A stretch of 64,000 nucleotides of DNA. Source: Terriglobia bacterium (lineage in GTDB: Bacteria > Acidobacteriota > Terriglobia > Terriglobales > Acidobacteriaceae). The translations under genes and the position numbers were made by a program. Where the stretch lies: assembly GCA_020073185.1 (NCBI GenBank), contig JAIQFT010000025.1, positions 28,415-92,414 on the forward strand, written 5' to 3'. Every line of letters starts with the position of its first letter. Within the stretch, counting starts at the first letter, position 1. Below the pieces are notes generated by a model, which was given only the letters and a program-made list of their open reading frames with translations, was not told the origin of the DNA and ran no database searches. Of this stretch, positions 40,625 to 49,858 are shown one piece after another.

Positions 40625-43600
40625 ATGAAGAAGTCTATGGTGACAATCGACGGCAATGAAGCCGCGGCCTACGCTGCCTTCCACACCAGCGAAGTAATCG
40701 CAATTTACCCGATCACGCCATCTTCGAACATGGGCGAATTCGCCGACGAGTGGGCGGCCAAGGGCCAAACCAATCTCTGGGGCGTGGTGCCCACGGTGGT
40801 GGAGATGCAGAGCGAAGGCGGAGCAGCCGGAGCATTGCACGGAGCGATTCAGGCGGGTGCGCTCGGCACTACCTTTACCGCATCGCAAGGCCTGCTGCTG
40901 ATGATCCCCAACATGTACAAGATCGCGGGGGAGCTCACGCCCTGTGTCATTCACGTAGCGGCGCGCACCGTGGCCACGCACGCGCTCTCCATCTTCGGCG
41001 ATCACAGCGACGTGATGGCCTGTCGACAGACCGGATTCGCCATGCTGGCTTCCAACTCGGTGCAGGAGGCCATGGACCACGCTCTGATCGCGCACGCCGC
41101 GACTCTCGAGATGCGTATTCCTGTCCTCCACTTCTTCGACGGGTTCCGCACCTCGCACGAAGTGGCAAAAATCGAGGCATTATCCGTCGAAGATATGCGG
41201 GCGATGATGGATGAAGAACTGGTGCGCGCACATCGTCTGCGCTCGCTCTCCCCAGACCGGCCGGTTTTGCGCGGTACCGCCCAGAATCCCGATGTTTTCT
41301 TCCAAGCCCGGGAAGCCGGCAATCCGTACTACCTGGAATGTCCTGCCATCGTACAGAAGACGATGGACAGGTTCGCCAAGGTCGTGGGCCGTCGCTATAA
41401 CCTGTTCGATTATGTCGGCGCGCGGGATGCGGAGCGGGTCATCATCATGATGGGCTCCGGGGCGGAAGCAGCCGAGGAAACGGTGGAGTACCTGAATGCG
41501 AAGGGCGGCAAGGTCGGCCTGCTCAAGGTACGCTTGTTCCGGCCGTTCTCCGCCGAGCATTTCCTGGCGGCGCTGCCGCCGACGGTGAAGTCGCTGGCCG
41601 TCCTCGACCGCACCAAAGAGCCTGGTGCCACCGGCGAGCCGCTCTACGTTGACGTCGCGGTGGCGCTCAGCGAGTCACTGTCCCATGGCCAGGGGCCGCT
41701 CAAGTCCATGCCGCGGGTAATCGGCGGCCGCTACGGCCTTTCGTCGAAAGAATTTAATCCCGCCATGGTGAAGGCGGTGTTCGACGAACTCAACAAGGCG
41801 CAGCCCAAGAACCATTTCACCATCGGCATTATCGACGACGTCACCCGGACCAGCATCGAGTACGACCCGCAGTTTTCGACCGAGAGCTCCGATACCGTGC
41901 GCGCCGTTTTCTACGGGCTGGGATCGGATGGCACGGTTGGCGCCAACAAAAACTCCATCAAGATCATCGGCGAAGACACGGACTTCTACGCTCAGGGATA
42001 CTTTGTTTATGACTCGAAGAAAGCCGGCGCGATGACGGTGTCGCACCTGCGCTTCGGGCCGCGCCCGATTCGCTCCACCTACCTGATCACGCAGGCGAAC
42101 TTCGTGGCCTGCCACCAGTTCTCCTTTGTGGAGCACTTTGACGTGCTCAAGCTGGCGCAGCCCGGGGCCACGTTTCTGCTCAACAGTCCGTACCCTCCCG
42201 GCGAGGTCTGGGACCGGCTGCCCATCTCGATGCAGCAGGAGATTCTGGACAAAAAGCTGCGCCTGTACGTAATCGACGCCGACACAGTGGCGGAAGGCGC
42301 CGGCATGGGGCGCCGAATCAACACCGTTATGCAAACCTGCTTTTTCGCGATCAGCGGCGTGCTGCCGCGCGAGGAAGCCATTGCCGCCATCAAGAAAGCC
42401 ATTGAGAAAACCTACCTTAAACGCGGCGCAGCGGTCGTACAGAAGAACTTTGCGGCCGTGGACGCGACGCTGGCTCAACTGCACGAAGTCAAGCTGCCGG
42501 CGCAAGCGACGAGCCAATTCCGCCTGGCGCCGCCGGTGTCCGCGGCTGCGCCCGACTTCGTGCAAAGAGTCACCGCCCGCATCATTGCCGGAGAAGGCGA
42601 TCTTCTACCAGTCAGCGCACTTCCGGTGGACGGCACCTTCCCGTTCGGGACAGCACGATGGGAGAAGCGCAACATCGCACTGGAGATCCCGGTCTGGGAC
42701 GAGCAGCTTTGCATTCAGTGCGGCAAGTGTGTGTTGGTGTGCCCGCACTCGGTGATTCGCGCGAAAATCTACGATCCGGCACGCCTCGCAAGCGCGCCCT
42801 CCAGCTTTAAGTCGACGAAACCAAAATGGAAGGAGTTCGAAACCCAGCGCTACACCCTGCAGGTGGCGCCTGAGGACTGCACTGGGTGCGCCTTGTGCGT
42901 GCAGATTTGCCCGGCCAAGAGCAAGACGGAGGTCAAGCACAAGGCCATCAACATGGAGATGCAGGCGCCGCTACGCGCTGCCGAACGCGAGAACTGGGAT
43001 TTCTTCATGTCGCTGCCGGACACCGACCGCGAGCATCTCAAGACAGGGCAGGTAAAGGACGTTCAGTTGCTGCAGCCGCTGTTCGAGTTCTCGGGCGCAT
43101 GCGCGGGTTGCGGCGAGACGCCCTACATCAAGCTGATGACGCAATTGTTCGGCGACCATGCGGTGGTGGCCAATGCTACCGGTTGCTCGTCGATCTACGG
43201 CGCCAACCTTCCGACGACGCCATACACCATCAATTCCCAGGGCCGAGGGCCGGTGTGGTCGAATTCGTTATTCGAGGACAACGCCGAGTTCGGCTTGGGG
43301 CTCCGGCTGGCACTGAACAAGCAGGAAGAATATGCGCGCGACCTGTTGCGGCGGCTGGAAGGACGCATCGGCGGTGAACTGGTTACGGCGCTTCTGACCA
43401 CCGACCAGTCAGGCAACGACGGCATCAATCGGCAGCGCGAGCAGGTGCGGCTGCTGAAAGACAAGCTGCAAGGAGCCGATCTGACGGAGGCGCGCGATCT
43501 GCTGGCGATTGCCGACTCTTTGGTCCGCAAGAGCCTGTGGATCATCGGAGGGGACGGTTGGGCTTACGACATCGGCTACGGCGGCCTGGACCACGTGCTG

Positions 43601-44221
43601 GCCTCGGCACAGAATGTGAACGTGCTGGTGCTCGACACCGAGGTTTACTCCAACACCGGCGGCCAGCGCTCCAAGGCCACGCCGCGCGGCGCGGTAGCGC
43701 GTTTCGCCTTCGGCGGCAAGGAAACGGCCAAGAAAGACCTGGCGCTCATGGCGGTCAATTACGGCAACGTGTACGTCGCCCGTGTGGCCATGGGGGGCAG
43801 CGACACGCAAACGGTCAAGGCGTTCGAAGAAGCCGAAGCTTACCCGGGGCCTTCGCTGATCGTGGCCTTCTGTCACTGCGTTGCGCACGGATACGACCTG
43901 ATGTATGGCATGGACCAGCAGAAACTGGCGGTGCAAACCGGGTACTGGCCGCTGTTCCGGTATAACCCGGCGCTCAAACAGCAGGGCAAGAATCCTCTGC
44001 AACTGGATTCCCACGCGCCGAGCCTGCCGTTGCAGAAATACATGCTGAACGAAACGCGCTTCAACATCCTGAACCACGCGGATGAGGATCTGGCCAAGAA
44101 ACTTCTGCGGGAGGCCGAAGAAGATGTGCGCAGCCGTTGGGAACTGTACGAGAGGCTGGCCTCGCTTCCCGCTGGGGAAGATCTGAATGCCGCCGTGCTG
44201 GCGGCGAAAGGAGGCAAGTAA
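40625..44221 (+). CDS. nifJ: Pyruvate:ferredoxin (flavodoxin) oxidoreductase, single chain
   Basis: 1198 residues, normal length for the fused enzyme. Converts pyruvate and CoA to acetyl-CoA and CO2, reducing ferredoxin in the cytosol. Domain I has [16 protein letters not shown]. The ferredoxin insert has [14 protein letters not shown] (first Cys ~696) and [14 protein letters not shown] (~752). The proximal cluster/TPP domain has [11 protein letters not shown] (~826), [12 protein letters not shown] and [10 protein letters not shown]. The contrast with the oxalate enzyme at 14.9-18.4 kb (Thr instead of Arg in YPIxP) is clear. The stop overlaps the next start as TAATG. Confidence 0.97.
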   Translation: MKKSMVTIDGNEAAAYAAFHTSEVIAIYPITPSSNMGEFADEWAAKGQTNLWGVVPTVVEMQSEGGAAGALHGAIQAGALGTTFTASQGLLLMIPNMYKIAGELTPCVIHVAARTVATHALSIFGDHSDVMACRQTGFAMLASNSVQEAMDHALIAHAATLEMRIPVLHFFDGFRTSHEVAKIEALSVEDMRAMMDEELVRAHRLRSLSPDRPVLRGTAQNPDVFFQAREAGNPYYLECPAIVQKTMDRFAKVVGRRYNLFDYVGARDAERVIIMMGSGAEAAEETVEYLNAKGGKVGLLKVRLFRPFSAEHFLAALPPTVKSLAVLDRTKEPGATGEPLYVDVAVALSESLSHGQGPLKSMPRVIGGRYGLSSKEFNPAMVKAVFDELNKAQPKNHFTIGIIDDVTRTSIEYDPQFSTESSDTVRAVFYGLGSDGTVGANKNSIKIIGEDTDFYAQGYFVYDSKKAGAMTVSHLRFGPRPIRSTYLITQANFVACHQFSFVEHFDVLKLAQPGATFLLNSPYPPGEVWDRLPISMQQEILDKKLRLYVIDADTVAEGAGMGRRINTVMQTCFFAISGVLPREEAIAAIKKAIEKTYLKRGAAVVQKNFAAVDATLAQLHEVKLPAQATSQFRLAPPVSAAAPDFVQRVTARIIAGEGDLLPVSALPVDGTFPFGTARWEKRNIALEIPVWDEQLCIQCGKCVLVCPHSVIRAKIYDPARLASAPSSFKSTKPKWKEFETQRYTLQVAPEDCTGCALCVQICPAKSKTEVKHKAINMEMQAPLRAAERENWDFFMSLPDTDREHLKTGQVKDVQLLQPLFEFSGACAGCGETPYIKLMTQLFGDHAVVANATGCSSIYGANLPTTPYTINSQGRGPVWSNSLFEDNAEFGLGLRLALNKQEEYARDLLRRLEGRIGGELVTALLTTDQSGNDGINRQREQVRLLKDKLQGADLTEARDLLAIADSLVRKSLWIIGGDGWAYDIGYGGLDHVLASAQNVNVLVLDTEVYSNTGGQRSKATPRGAVARFAFGGKETAKKDLALMAVNYGNVYVARVAMGGSDTQTVKAFEEAEAYPGPSLIVAFCHCVAHGYDLMYGMDQQKLAVQTGYWPLFRYNPALKQQGKNPLQLDSHAPSLPLQKYMLNETRFNILNHADEDLAKKLLREAEEDVRSRWELYERLASLPAGEDLNAAVLAAKGGK

Positions 44222-45234
44222 TGATCGACCTCTCGACCACTTATCTTGGGTTGAACCTGAAGAATCCCGTTGTGGTCTCGGCTTCACCCTTGCAGAAGGA
44301 ACTCGACGCCGTGCGCCAGATGGAAGATGCCGGTGCAGCCGCCGTGGTGATGCACTCGCTATTTGAGGAACAGATCGACCTGGAGAGCGAGGAACTGAAT
44401 CGTTTCCTGGAGCAAGGCAGCGAGAGTTTCGCCGAGGCCCTGCGGTATCTTCCCGATCTGGAAGAGTACAACCATGGGCCCGAAGCCTACCTGGAGCACC
44501 TGGCCCGGGTGAAGAAAGCGGTGCACATCCCCGTCATCGCCAGCCTGAATGGCAGTTCCATGGGAGGCTGGACCCGGTATGCCAAGATGATGCAGGACGC
44601 CGGCGCGGATGCGATCGAACTGAACACCTATTATGTCGCCGCCAATCCCGAGATCCCCGGGTCGCAGGTGGAGCAGATGTACATCGACCTGGTGCAGCAG
44701 GTGAAGTCGGCGGTGCGCATCCCACTCGCCGTCAAGTTGAGTCACTTCTTCAGCTCCATCCCGCACGTCATGCACAAGCTCGACAGCGCTGGAGCCGATG
44801 GCTTGGTGCTGTTCAACCGCTTCTACCAGCCCGACATCGACCTTGAGGAGCTCGAAGTCGTGCCGCGGCTGGCATTGAGCAATTCCTATGAACTCCTTCT
44901 GCGCCTGAACTGGGTAGCTATTTTGTACGGGCATATCAAGGCGGACATGGCCATCACCGGCGGCGTCCACACCGGCGAGGATGTGCTGAAGAGCATGATG
45001 GTGGGCGCACGCGTAGCCATGATGACTTCGGCGCTGCTGGAAAATGGGGTCGGGCATATTGGAAAGGTGCTGCGCCAGGTGCGTGACTGGATGGAGGAAC
45101 ACGAATACGAATCGATTCGCCAGATGCAGGGCAGCATGTCGCGGCGATCGGTGCCCGATCCGGCGACCTACGAACGCGCCAACTACATGCGAGTGCTGAG
45201 CTCCTACACAGCAAAGAAGGCGGTGGCGGGCTAA
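44221..45234 (+). CDS. Dihydroorotate dehydrogenase-like flavoprotein
   Basis: 337 residues from the ATG overlapping the nifJ stop (TAATG), so translation is coupled. The barrel pattern of class 1 DHODH/PreA is present: [62 protein letters not shown], and [20 protein letters not shown]. The position where DHODH has its catalytic Cys/Ser loop is changed ([11 protein letters not shown]), so orotate synthesis is unlikely. This gene is often seen next to nifJ in other genomes. It may be an FMN enzyme linked to ferredoxin. Confidence 0.85.
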   Translation: MIDLSTTYLGLNLKNPVVVSASPLQKELDAVRQMEDAGAAAVVMHSLFEEQIDLESEELNRFLEQGSESFAEALRYLPDLEEYNHGPEAYLEHLARVKKAVHIPVIASLNGSSMGGWTRYAKMMQDAGADAIELNTYYVAANPEIPGSQVEQMYIDLVQQVKSAVRIPLAVKLSHFFSSIPHVMHKLDSAGADGLVLFNRFYQPDIDLEELEVVPRLALSNSYELLLRLNWVAILYGHIKADMAITGGVHTGEDVLKSMMVGARVAMMTSALLENGVGHIGKVLRQVRDWMEEHEYESIRQMQGSMSRRSVPDPATYERANYMRVLSSYTAKKAVAG

Positions 45235-45692
45235 GCGGCCTGCGGCGAGATTTCGATTTGTCTTGGCCCTGTTCTCTAGTGGATGCCGCTGAATCCGATG
45301 TGGCGCGGGCACCCTCGCCCGCGCCCGTCACCTCCACCGAACCCGAACCAAACGGCGAACTCGAAGGCGAAAGCCTCAAAGCCCAGCCTTTTACTATACA
45401 GGTAGTTTTTGCCCTGTCTTCAGTGCACCTCCGACAACGTGACCCCTTCTTCAACTGTTTGCCCCCACTAGGGTAATTCGGCCCCAGTCGATGATCCCCT
45501 GCGCGGCGGATTGTTGCTTGACAAGGCGGCTTTGAACCGCAAAAATCTCTCCACTCGGTGCGGGGGAATTCGCTCAAAATCCGACGGTGCGACACAAACT
45601 AAGTTTTTTCCTGGGCCCGTCTTGCCCACGCCGTTGTCGTGTTTTTCCTTCCTTGGGGCCAGAGTTGCTTCGGCACGTTTTTTGGGGGACAA
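45235..45692. other. Intergenic region with a REP-like hairpin
   Basis: 458 nt. GGCGCGGGC-ACCCTC-GCCCGCGCC (45302-45325) is a perfect 9-bp stem without a T-run, of the REP kind. No gene is supportable. The promoter of the following exported protein gene should lie in the last 150 nt. Confidence 0.55.
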
Positions 45693-48600
45693 ATGAACCG
45701 CTGGTTAATCTCATCGGCAACTGCACTGCTATTTGTGACCGCAATCTGTGCTTGGGCGCAGTTACCCGCGGCCGGTCCAAACGTCAACATGGTGTCCGGT
45801 ACCGACTGGACCACTGGGGATCCCTTCCTGCAACGTCAGAACGAACCGTCGATGGCGGTTTCCACCCGCAACCCCAACCACATGCTGGGTGGCGCCAACG
45901 ATTACCGGTCGGTAGACTTCGAGCAGCTTTTCGGCACCAAGAATGGCGATCAGACGGCGGATGCTTGGGTAGGCGTGTTCAAGTCGTTCGATGGCGGGGC
46001 GACCTGGAAAAGCACCCTGCTGCCCGGCTTCCCCGCCGATCGCACCTCGGGCGCCGAGCGTCCGGGCGGGCCGGCCTCGCCGATCTTCGGCTTCCAGGCG
46101 GCGGCCGATCCCATCGTGCGCTCCGGCGCCAACGGGATGTTCTATTACGCGGGCATCGCTTTTAACCGCACCAATAATCTTGGCAAGGTGTTCGTCTCCC
46201 GCTTTATTGACAATAACAACAAGGAAAACGGCGATCCGACGTCCCTGCAGACGGCGGGGCTGTTTACCGCCGTGTCCCCTTTGGATCCGATTCGCTACCT
46301 GGGAACCACCGCGGTGCAGAGCGGGACCGCAACCCAATTCCTGGACAAGCCGTGGCTGGCGGTGGATGTGCCGCGCAGTTCGGCAACCTGCAGCGTCAAC
46401 TATACCAATCCGGACGGAACCACCGGCACCCAGACCATTCCAGCCAGCAACGTCTACCTGACATTCAGCGACTTCGTGAACAACGGCACGCAATCGATGA
46501 TCCTGTTCACGCGCTCGACCAATTGCGGAGGCACCTGGAGCGCGCCGATTACCCTCAGCCCGGTGGCGGTTAACCAGGGCTCGGTGATCGCCATCGCACC
46601 CCCGATTCCCGGGACCGAGCGTTTGCTCCCTCCGGTCATTTATGTTGCCTGGCGACAGTTTGGCAGCGGCAGCACACCGGGTGCAATCATGATGGCGGAG
46701 TCGCTTAACGGCGGCGCCAAGTTCACTCCGGCGTTCGCGGCCCACACTTTTCCGCTTTCCTGCAACACGGACCCAACTGGCGCAGGCTGCCCGTTCGATC
46801 AGGGCATTACCGGAACGTCATTCCGCTCCAACACTTATCCGACCATGGCGGCCGATACCACCGGCCGCATGTACCTGGCCTGGACGCAGCGGCAGGCGAA
46901 CGGCGATGCGCGCATCATGATGCAGGTAGGATTGGTTGGCATTCCGCTACCTCCGCCCGCGGTGGTGGACACCAATCCGGTGCTCGACGACAACGGCAAC
47001 CCGCTCACCACGCTGTCCGGTCGCGGCCACCAGTTGATGCCGTCCCTGACGTTCAACGCCGGCAAGCTGACGCTGGTCTATTACGATCTCCGGGAGGACC
47101 ACACTATTGGACAGTTCATCCCGCTGGCCGATAAGACCGGCTACAACGAAAACCGCTTGCCTGAAGGCGAACTGGTGGGAAACCCCACCAATGCCGCCGT
47201 GTTCAATTCCTGGATTGACGATGCCGGAGCGCCTCCCGGCAATCCGCTGACGGTGCGCCGTCATACCATGGACGTGCAGGCATCGCAAGCCTCCCCGCGC
47301 TCACTGCTGAACCTGACGGTACCGGCGTTCACCTCGTTCCGCGTTGCTCATTACCAGTTCGGACTCAACCCGTTCGAGAATCCTTACTCTGCCTATGCCG
47401 AGCAGTTGGAGGTAAACCCTCCCAACCTTCCCATGTTCCAGCAAGGGCACGCGCCCTTCATGGGCGACTACATTGATGTCGCGGGCGCGCCCACATTCGT
47501 TCTCCGGGGCGGGAAATGGCATTTCAACACCGACACCTCGGCCGGGCCGCCGGTCTTCCATGCCACTTGGACCGACAATCGCAACGTACGTCCGCCGCAC
47601 AGCCTGGACTGGACCCAGTACACTCCGCCGTATTCGCCCTCGAACCCGACCGCGGGCACGACCAGCAAGTTCGACCCCACCAAGACAACCATCGCCTGCA
47701 ACCCGGATTTCGTTGCCTCGCGCAACCAGGATGTCTATACCGCGCGCATCGCGCCGGGGCTGGTAGTCACCGTTCCCGGCAACCAGAAGCCGCTCGGCAC
47801 TCAGCCCGGCACGTCCACGCTATTGCAGCGCGCCTTCTCGGTGGTGGTGCAGAACACCAGCGGCGTGCTGAAGACTTTCCGCCTCACCATCGCCAATCAA
47901 CCGCTGCTCGCCAATGGCTCGGTCGATCCGCAGGGGCAGGCGACATTTCAGCAGTTTCCGCCTACTCCAACGGTCACCACGCTGGACCTGCCGGTGAACC
48001 CGCTGTCGAGCGCAGCCAGCACGGTCTTCGTGAAATCGCAGAATCCGACCGCCAGCGTAACGGTGAACGTGCAGGAGATCACGCAGCCAGGCGGAACGCC
48101 TGTCGCTGGAGGTTTAAGCGGCATCGCGGTGATCAATCCTGATCCAACAACGCCGCCGATCATCAACCCGGATAACCCGTCCGTGGGTAACCCGTCGGTG
48201 GGGAATGCAGAGGTTTACAACCCTTCCGTTGGGAATCCTTCGGTGGGAAATCCTTCCGTCGGTAACCCGTCGATTTTGGATCCTTCCGTCGGCAATCCCT
48301 CGGTGGGCAATCCCTCGGTCGGCAATCCGTCCGTCGGAAACCAAGCATTTGCGACGGCGTTGAATCCGTCGGTGGGGAATCCTTCGATCGGCAATCCCTC
48401 GATCGGCAATCCCTCGGTCGGCAATCCGTCGATTGGCAACGCGTCGGTTACCGACGCCAGCTACGACCTGACGAACGCCGGAAACACAACCTCCGCCTAT
48501 ACGGTCAAGCTATTCGGAGGTTCCACGATCCCGTCTAACCTGCAGTTCCAACTGATCCTCAACAAGGTTTACTACCTGAACGAGCCGGGTGGCACCGACG

Positions 48601-49766
48601 GTTGCACGTTGCAAGTGCAGCCTACCAACGTGATCCTGTCCAACATTCCCGCGCCGCCCATCGTGACCGATCCCAGCACTCTGGGCAACCCTTCCGTCGG
48701 CAACCCCTCGGTGGGCAATGCCACGGTCGCGGTCGCACCGGGCGACACGGTGCAGATCACGTTGCGCATCAGCGCTGGGCTCGATCAGAACGGCAATCCG
48801 CAGCCGCCGCTGACGCCGGACCAGGTGCAGAGCATGGTCCTCAACAACATCACTCCAGTGGCAGTGTCGCAAGCGATCAACACCCAAGACTTGGGGAATC
48901 CCAATCCGCAGCCGCCGCTGAGTTTGACCATTCTCACTAAGGCCCTGCCGAACGCCAGCACCAACACCGACGGTGCTTACAGCCAGCAATTGATGGCGAT
49001 CGGAGGCGTCGTCGGCCCGCCGACTACGAATTACACCTGGACGCTAGTCGGCGACAGCAGCCTGCCGCCGAACCTTTCCCTCAGCCCCGCCGGGGTGATT
49101 AGCGGCACGCCGACCACCGGCGGCACCTACAACTTCATCGTTCAGGTGGCGGATGCAGCTTCGCCGACGCCTCATGTGGCGCAGCAGGCTCTGAGCATCC
49201 TGGTAATCGCGCCTCTCTTGTTCACGCCGCCAGCCAATGAAAGTCTGCTTACAAATCAATCGCTCGTGGAGAATCTTGCGACCTACACGAGCGGTGGCTT
49301 GCCCCCGTATCAGTACGCGATTACTGGCGGTTCGCTGCCGGCGGGCTTCACCTTGGACGGCTCCACTATCAGCGGCACGTCGAGTACACCCGTTTCTTCC
49401 AGCTTCACCGTCGGGGTGACGGATGCCTTGAACAGCACTGTGTCCAGCGTGCAGACGATCAACGTCGTGTTTCCGCTTTCGGCCACCGCGCCCGCCCTGG
49501 TCACAGCCTTCGTGGGCCAGCCTTACAGCGCGCTGTTTGGCGCCACCGGCGGCACCACGCCGTACACCTGGAGCGTCAGTCCGCCTACGGCGCTTTCCGA
49601 TTTCGGACTCTCATTGAACGCGGCAACCGGGCAAATCACCGGATCGCCCACGCATACAGGAACGATCAACTTCTCGGTTACGGTAACGGATTCTTCCGTG
49701 CCGCAGCAGAGCCAGACCCTCTCAAACCTCAGCATCAGCGTGCACCACGGCTACGACGACGAATAA
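45693..49766 (+). CDS. Giant exported protein: Asp-box propeller, NPSVG repeats, Ig-like domains
   Basis: 1357 residues from the ATG at 45693, with GGGGGA 3 nt upstream. The signal peptide is MNRWLISSATALLFVTAICA. The N-terminal ~650 residues contain Asp-box (BNR) motifs such as SFDGGATW and NCGGTWS, as in sialidase-like propellers. Residues ~828-920 hold 15 NPSVG-type pentapeptides, with two more near 997. The last ~330 residues have three putative Ig (He_PIG) domains, e.g. LSPAGVISGTPTTGGTYNF and LNAATGQITGSPTHTGTINF. It is probably a cell-surface or secreted binding protein. No enzyme residues were recognised. Confidence 0.85.
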   Translation: MNRWLISSATALLFVTAICAWAQLPAAGPNVNMVSGTDWTTGDPFLQRQNEPSMAVSTRNPNHMLGGANDYRSVDFEQLFGTKNGDQTADAWVGVFKSFDGGATWKSTLLPGFPADRTSGAERPGGPASPIFGFQAAADPIVRSGANGMFYYAGIAFNRTNNLGKVFVSRFIDNNNKENGDPTSLQTAGLFTAVSPLDPIRYLGTTAVQSGTATQFLDKPWLAVDVPRSSATCSVNYTNPDGTTGTQTIPASNVYLTFSDFVNNGTQSMILFTRSTNCGGTWSAPITLSPVAVNQGSVIAIAPPIPGTERLLPPVIYVAWRQFGSGSTPGAIMMAESLNGGAKFTPAFAAHTFPLSCNTDPTGAGCPFDQGITGTSFRSNTYPTMAADTTGRMYLAWTQRQANGDARIMMQVGLVGIPLPPPAVVDTNPVLDDNGNPLTTLSGRGHQLMPSLTFNAGKLTLVYYDLREDHTIGQFIPLADKTGYNENRLPEGELVGNPTNAAVFNSWIDDAGAPPGNPLTVRRHTMDVQASQASPRSLLNLTVPAFTSFRVAHYQFGLNPFENPYSAYAEQLEVNPPNLPMFQQGHAPFMGDYIDVAGAPTFVLRGGKWHFNTDTSAGPPVFHATWTDNRNVRPPHSLDWTQYTPPYSPSNPTAGTTSKFDPTKTTIACNPDFVASRNQDVYTARIAPGLVVTVPGNQKPLGTQPGTSTLLQRAFSVVVQNTSGVLKTFRLTIANQPLLANGSVDPQGQATFQQFPPTPTVTTLDLPVNPLSSAASTVFVKSQNPTASVTVNVQEITQPGGTPVAGGLSGIAVINPDPTTPPIINPDNPSVGNPSVGNAEVYNPSVGNPSVGNPSVGNPSILDPSVGNPSVGNPSVGNPSVGNQAFATALNPSVGNPSIGNPSIGNPSVGNPSIGNASVTDASYDLTNAGNTTSAYTVKLFGGSTIPSNLQFQLILNKVYYLNEPGGTDGCTLQVQPTNVILSNIPAPPIVTDPSTLGNPSVGNPSVGNATVAVAPGDTVQITLRISAGLDQNGNPQPPLTPDQVQSMVLNNITPVAVSQAINTQDLGNPNPQPPLSLTILTKALPNASTNTDGAYSQQLMAIGGVVGPPTTNYTWTLVGDSSLPPNLSLSPAGVISGTPTTGGTYNFIVQVADAASPTPHVAQQALSILVIAPLLFTPPANESLLTNQSLVENLATYTSGGLPPYQYAITGGSLPAGFTLDGSTISGTSSTPVSSSFTVGVTDALNSTVSSVQTINVVFPLSATAPALVTAFVGQPYSALFGATGGTTPYTWSVSPPTALSDFGLSLNAATGQITGSPTHTGTINFSVTVTDSSVPQQSQTLSNLSISVHHGYDDE
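48174..48455 (+). repeat. 15-bp coding repeats (NPSVG pentapeptides)
   Basis: Fifteen units of (N/D)PS(V/I)(G/L), mostly contiguous, interrupted by AEVY and QAFATAL. Codons vary (TCCGTC, TCGGTG, TCGGTC, TCGATC), so the peptide rather than the DNA is conserved. Two further units lie at about 48687-48716. Confidence 0.8.
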
Positions 49767-49858
49767 CTACGGTGGCTCGGGCGTTGGCTCATCGCCCATC
49801 GCCCCACCACTTCACAGGCAACGGTGAACACCAATGAGCCTGCGGGGGTGCGGGAAAT

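Noticed and set aside
44221..45234. pyrD (orotate synthesis)
   Set aside because: The active loop is altered and the gene is coupled to nifJ with no other pyrimidine genes nearby.
48174..48455. Non-coding minisatellite
   Set aside because: The 15-bp units keep the NPSVG peptide with different codons and the frame is open, so selection is on protein.
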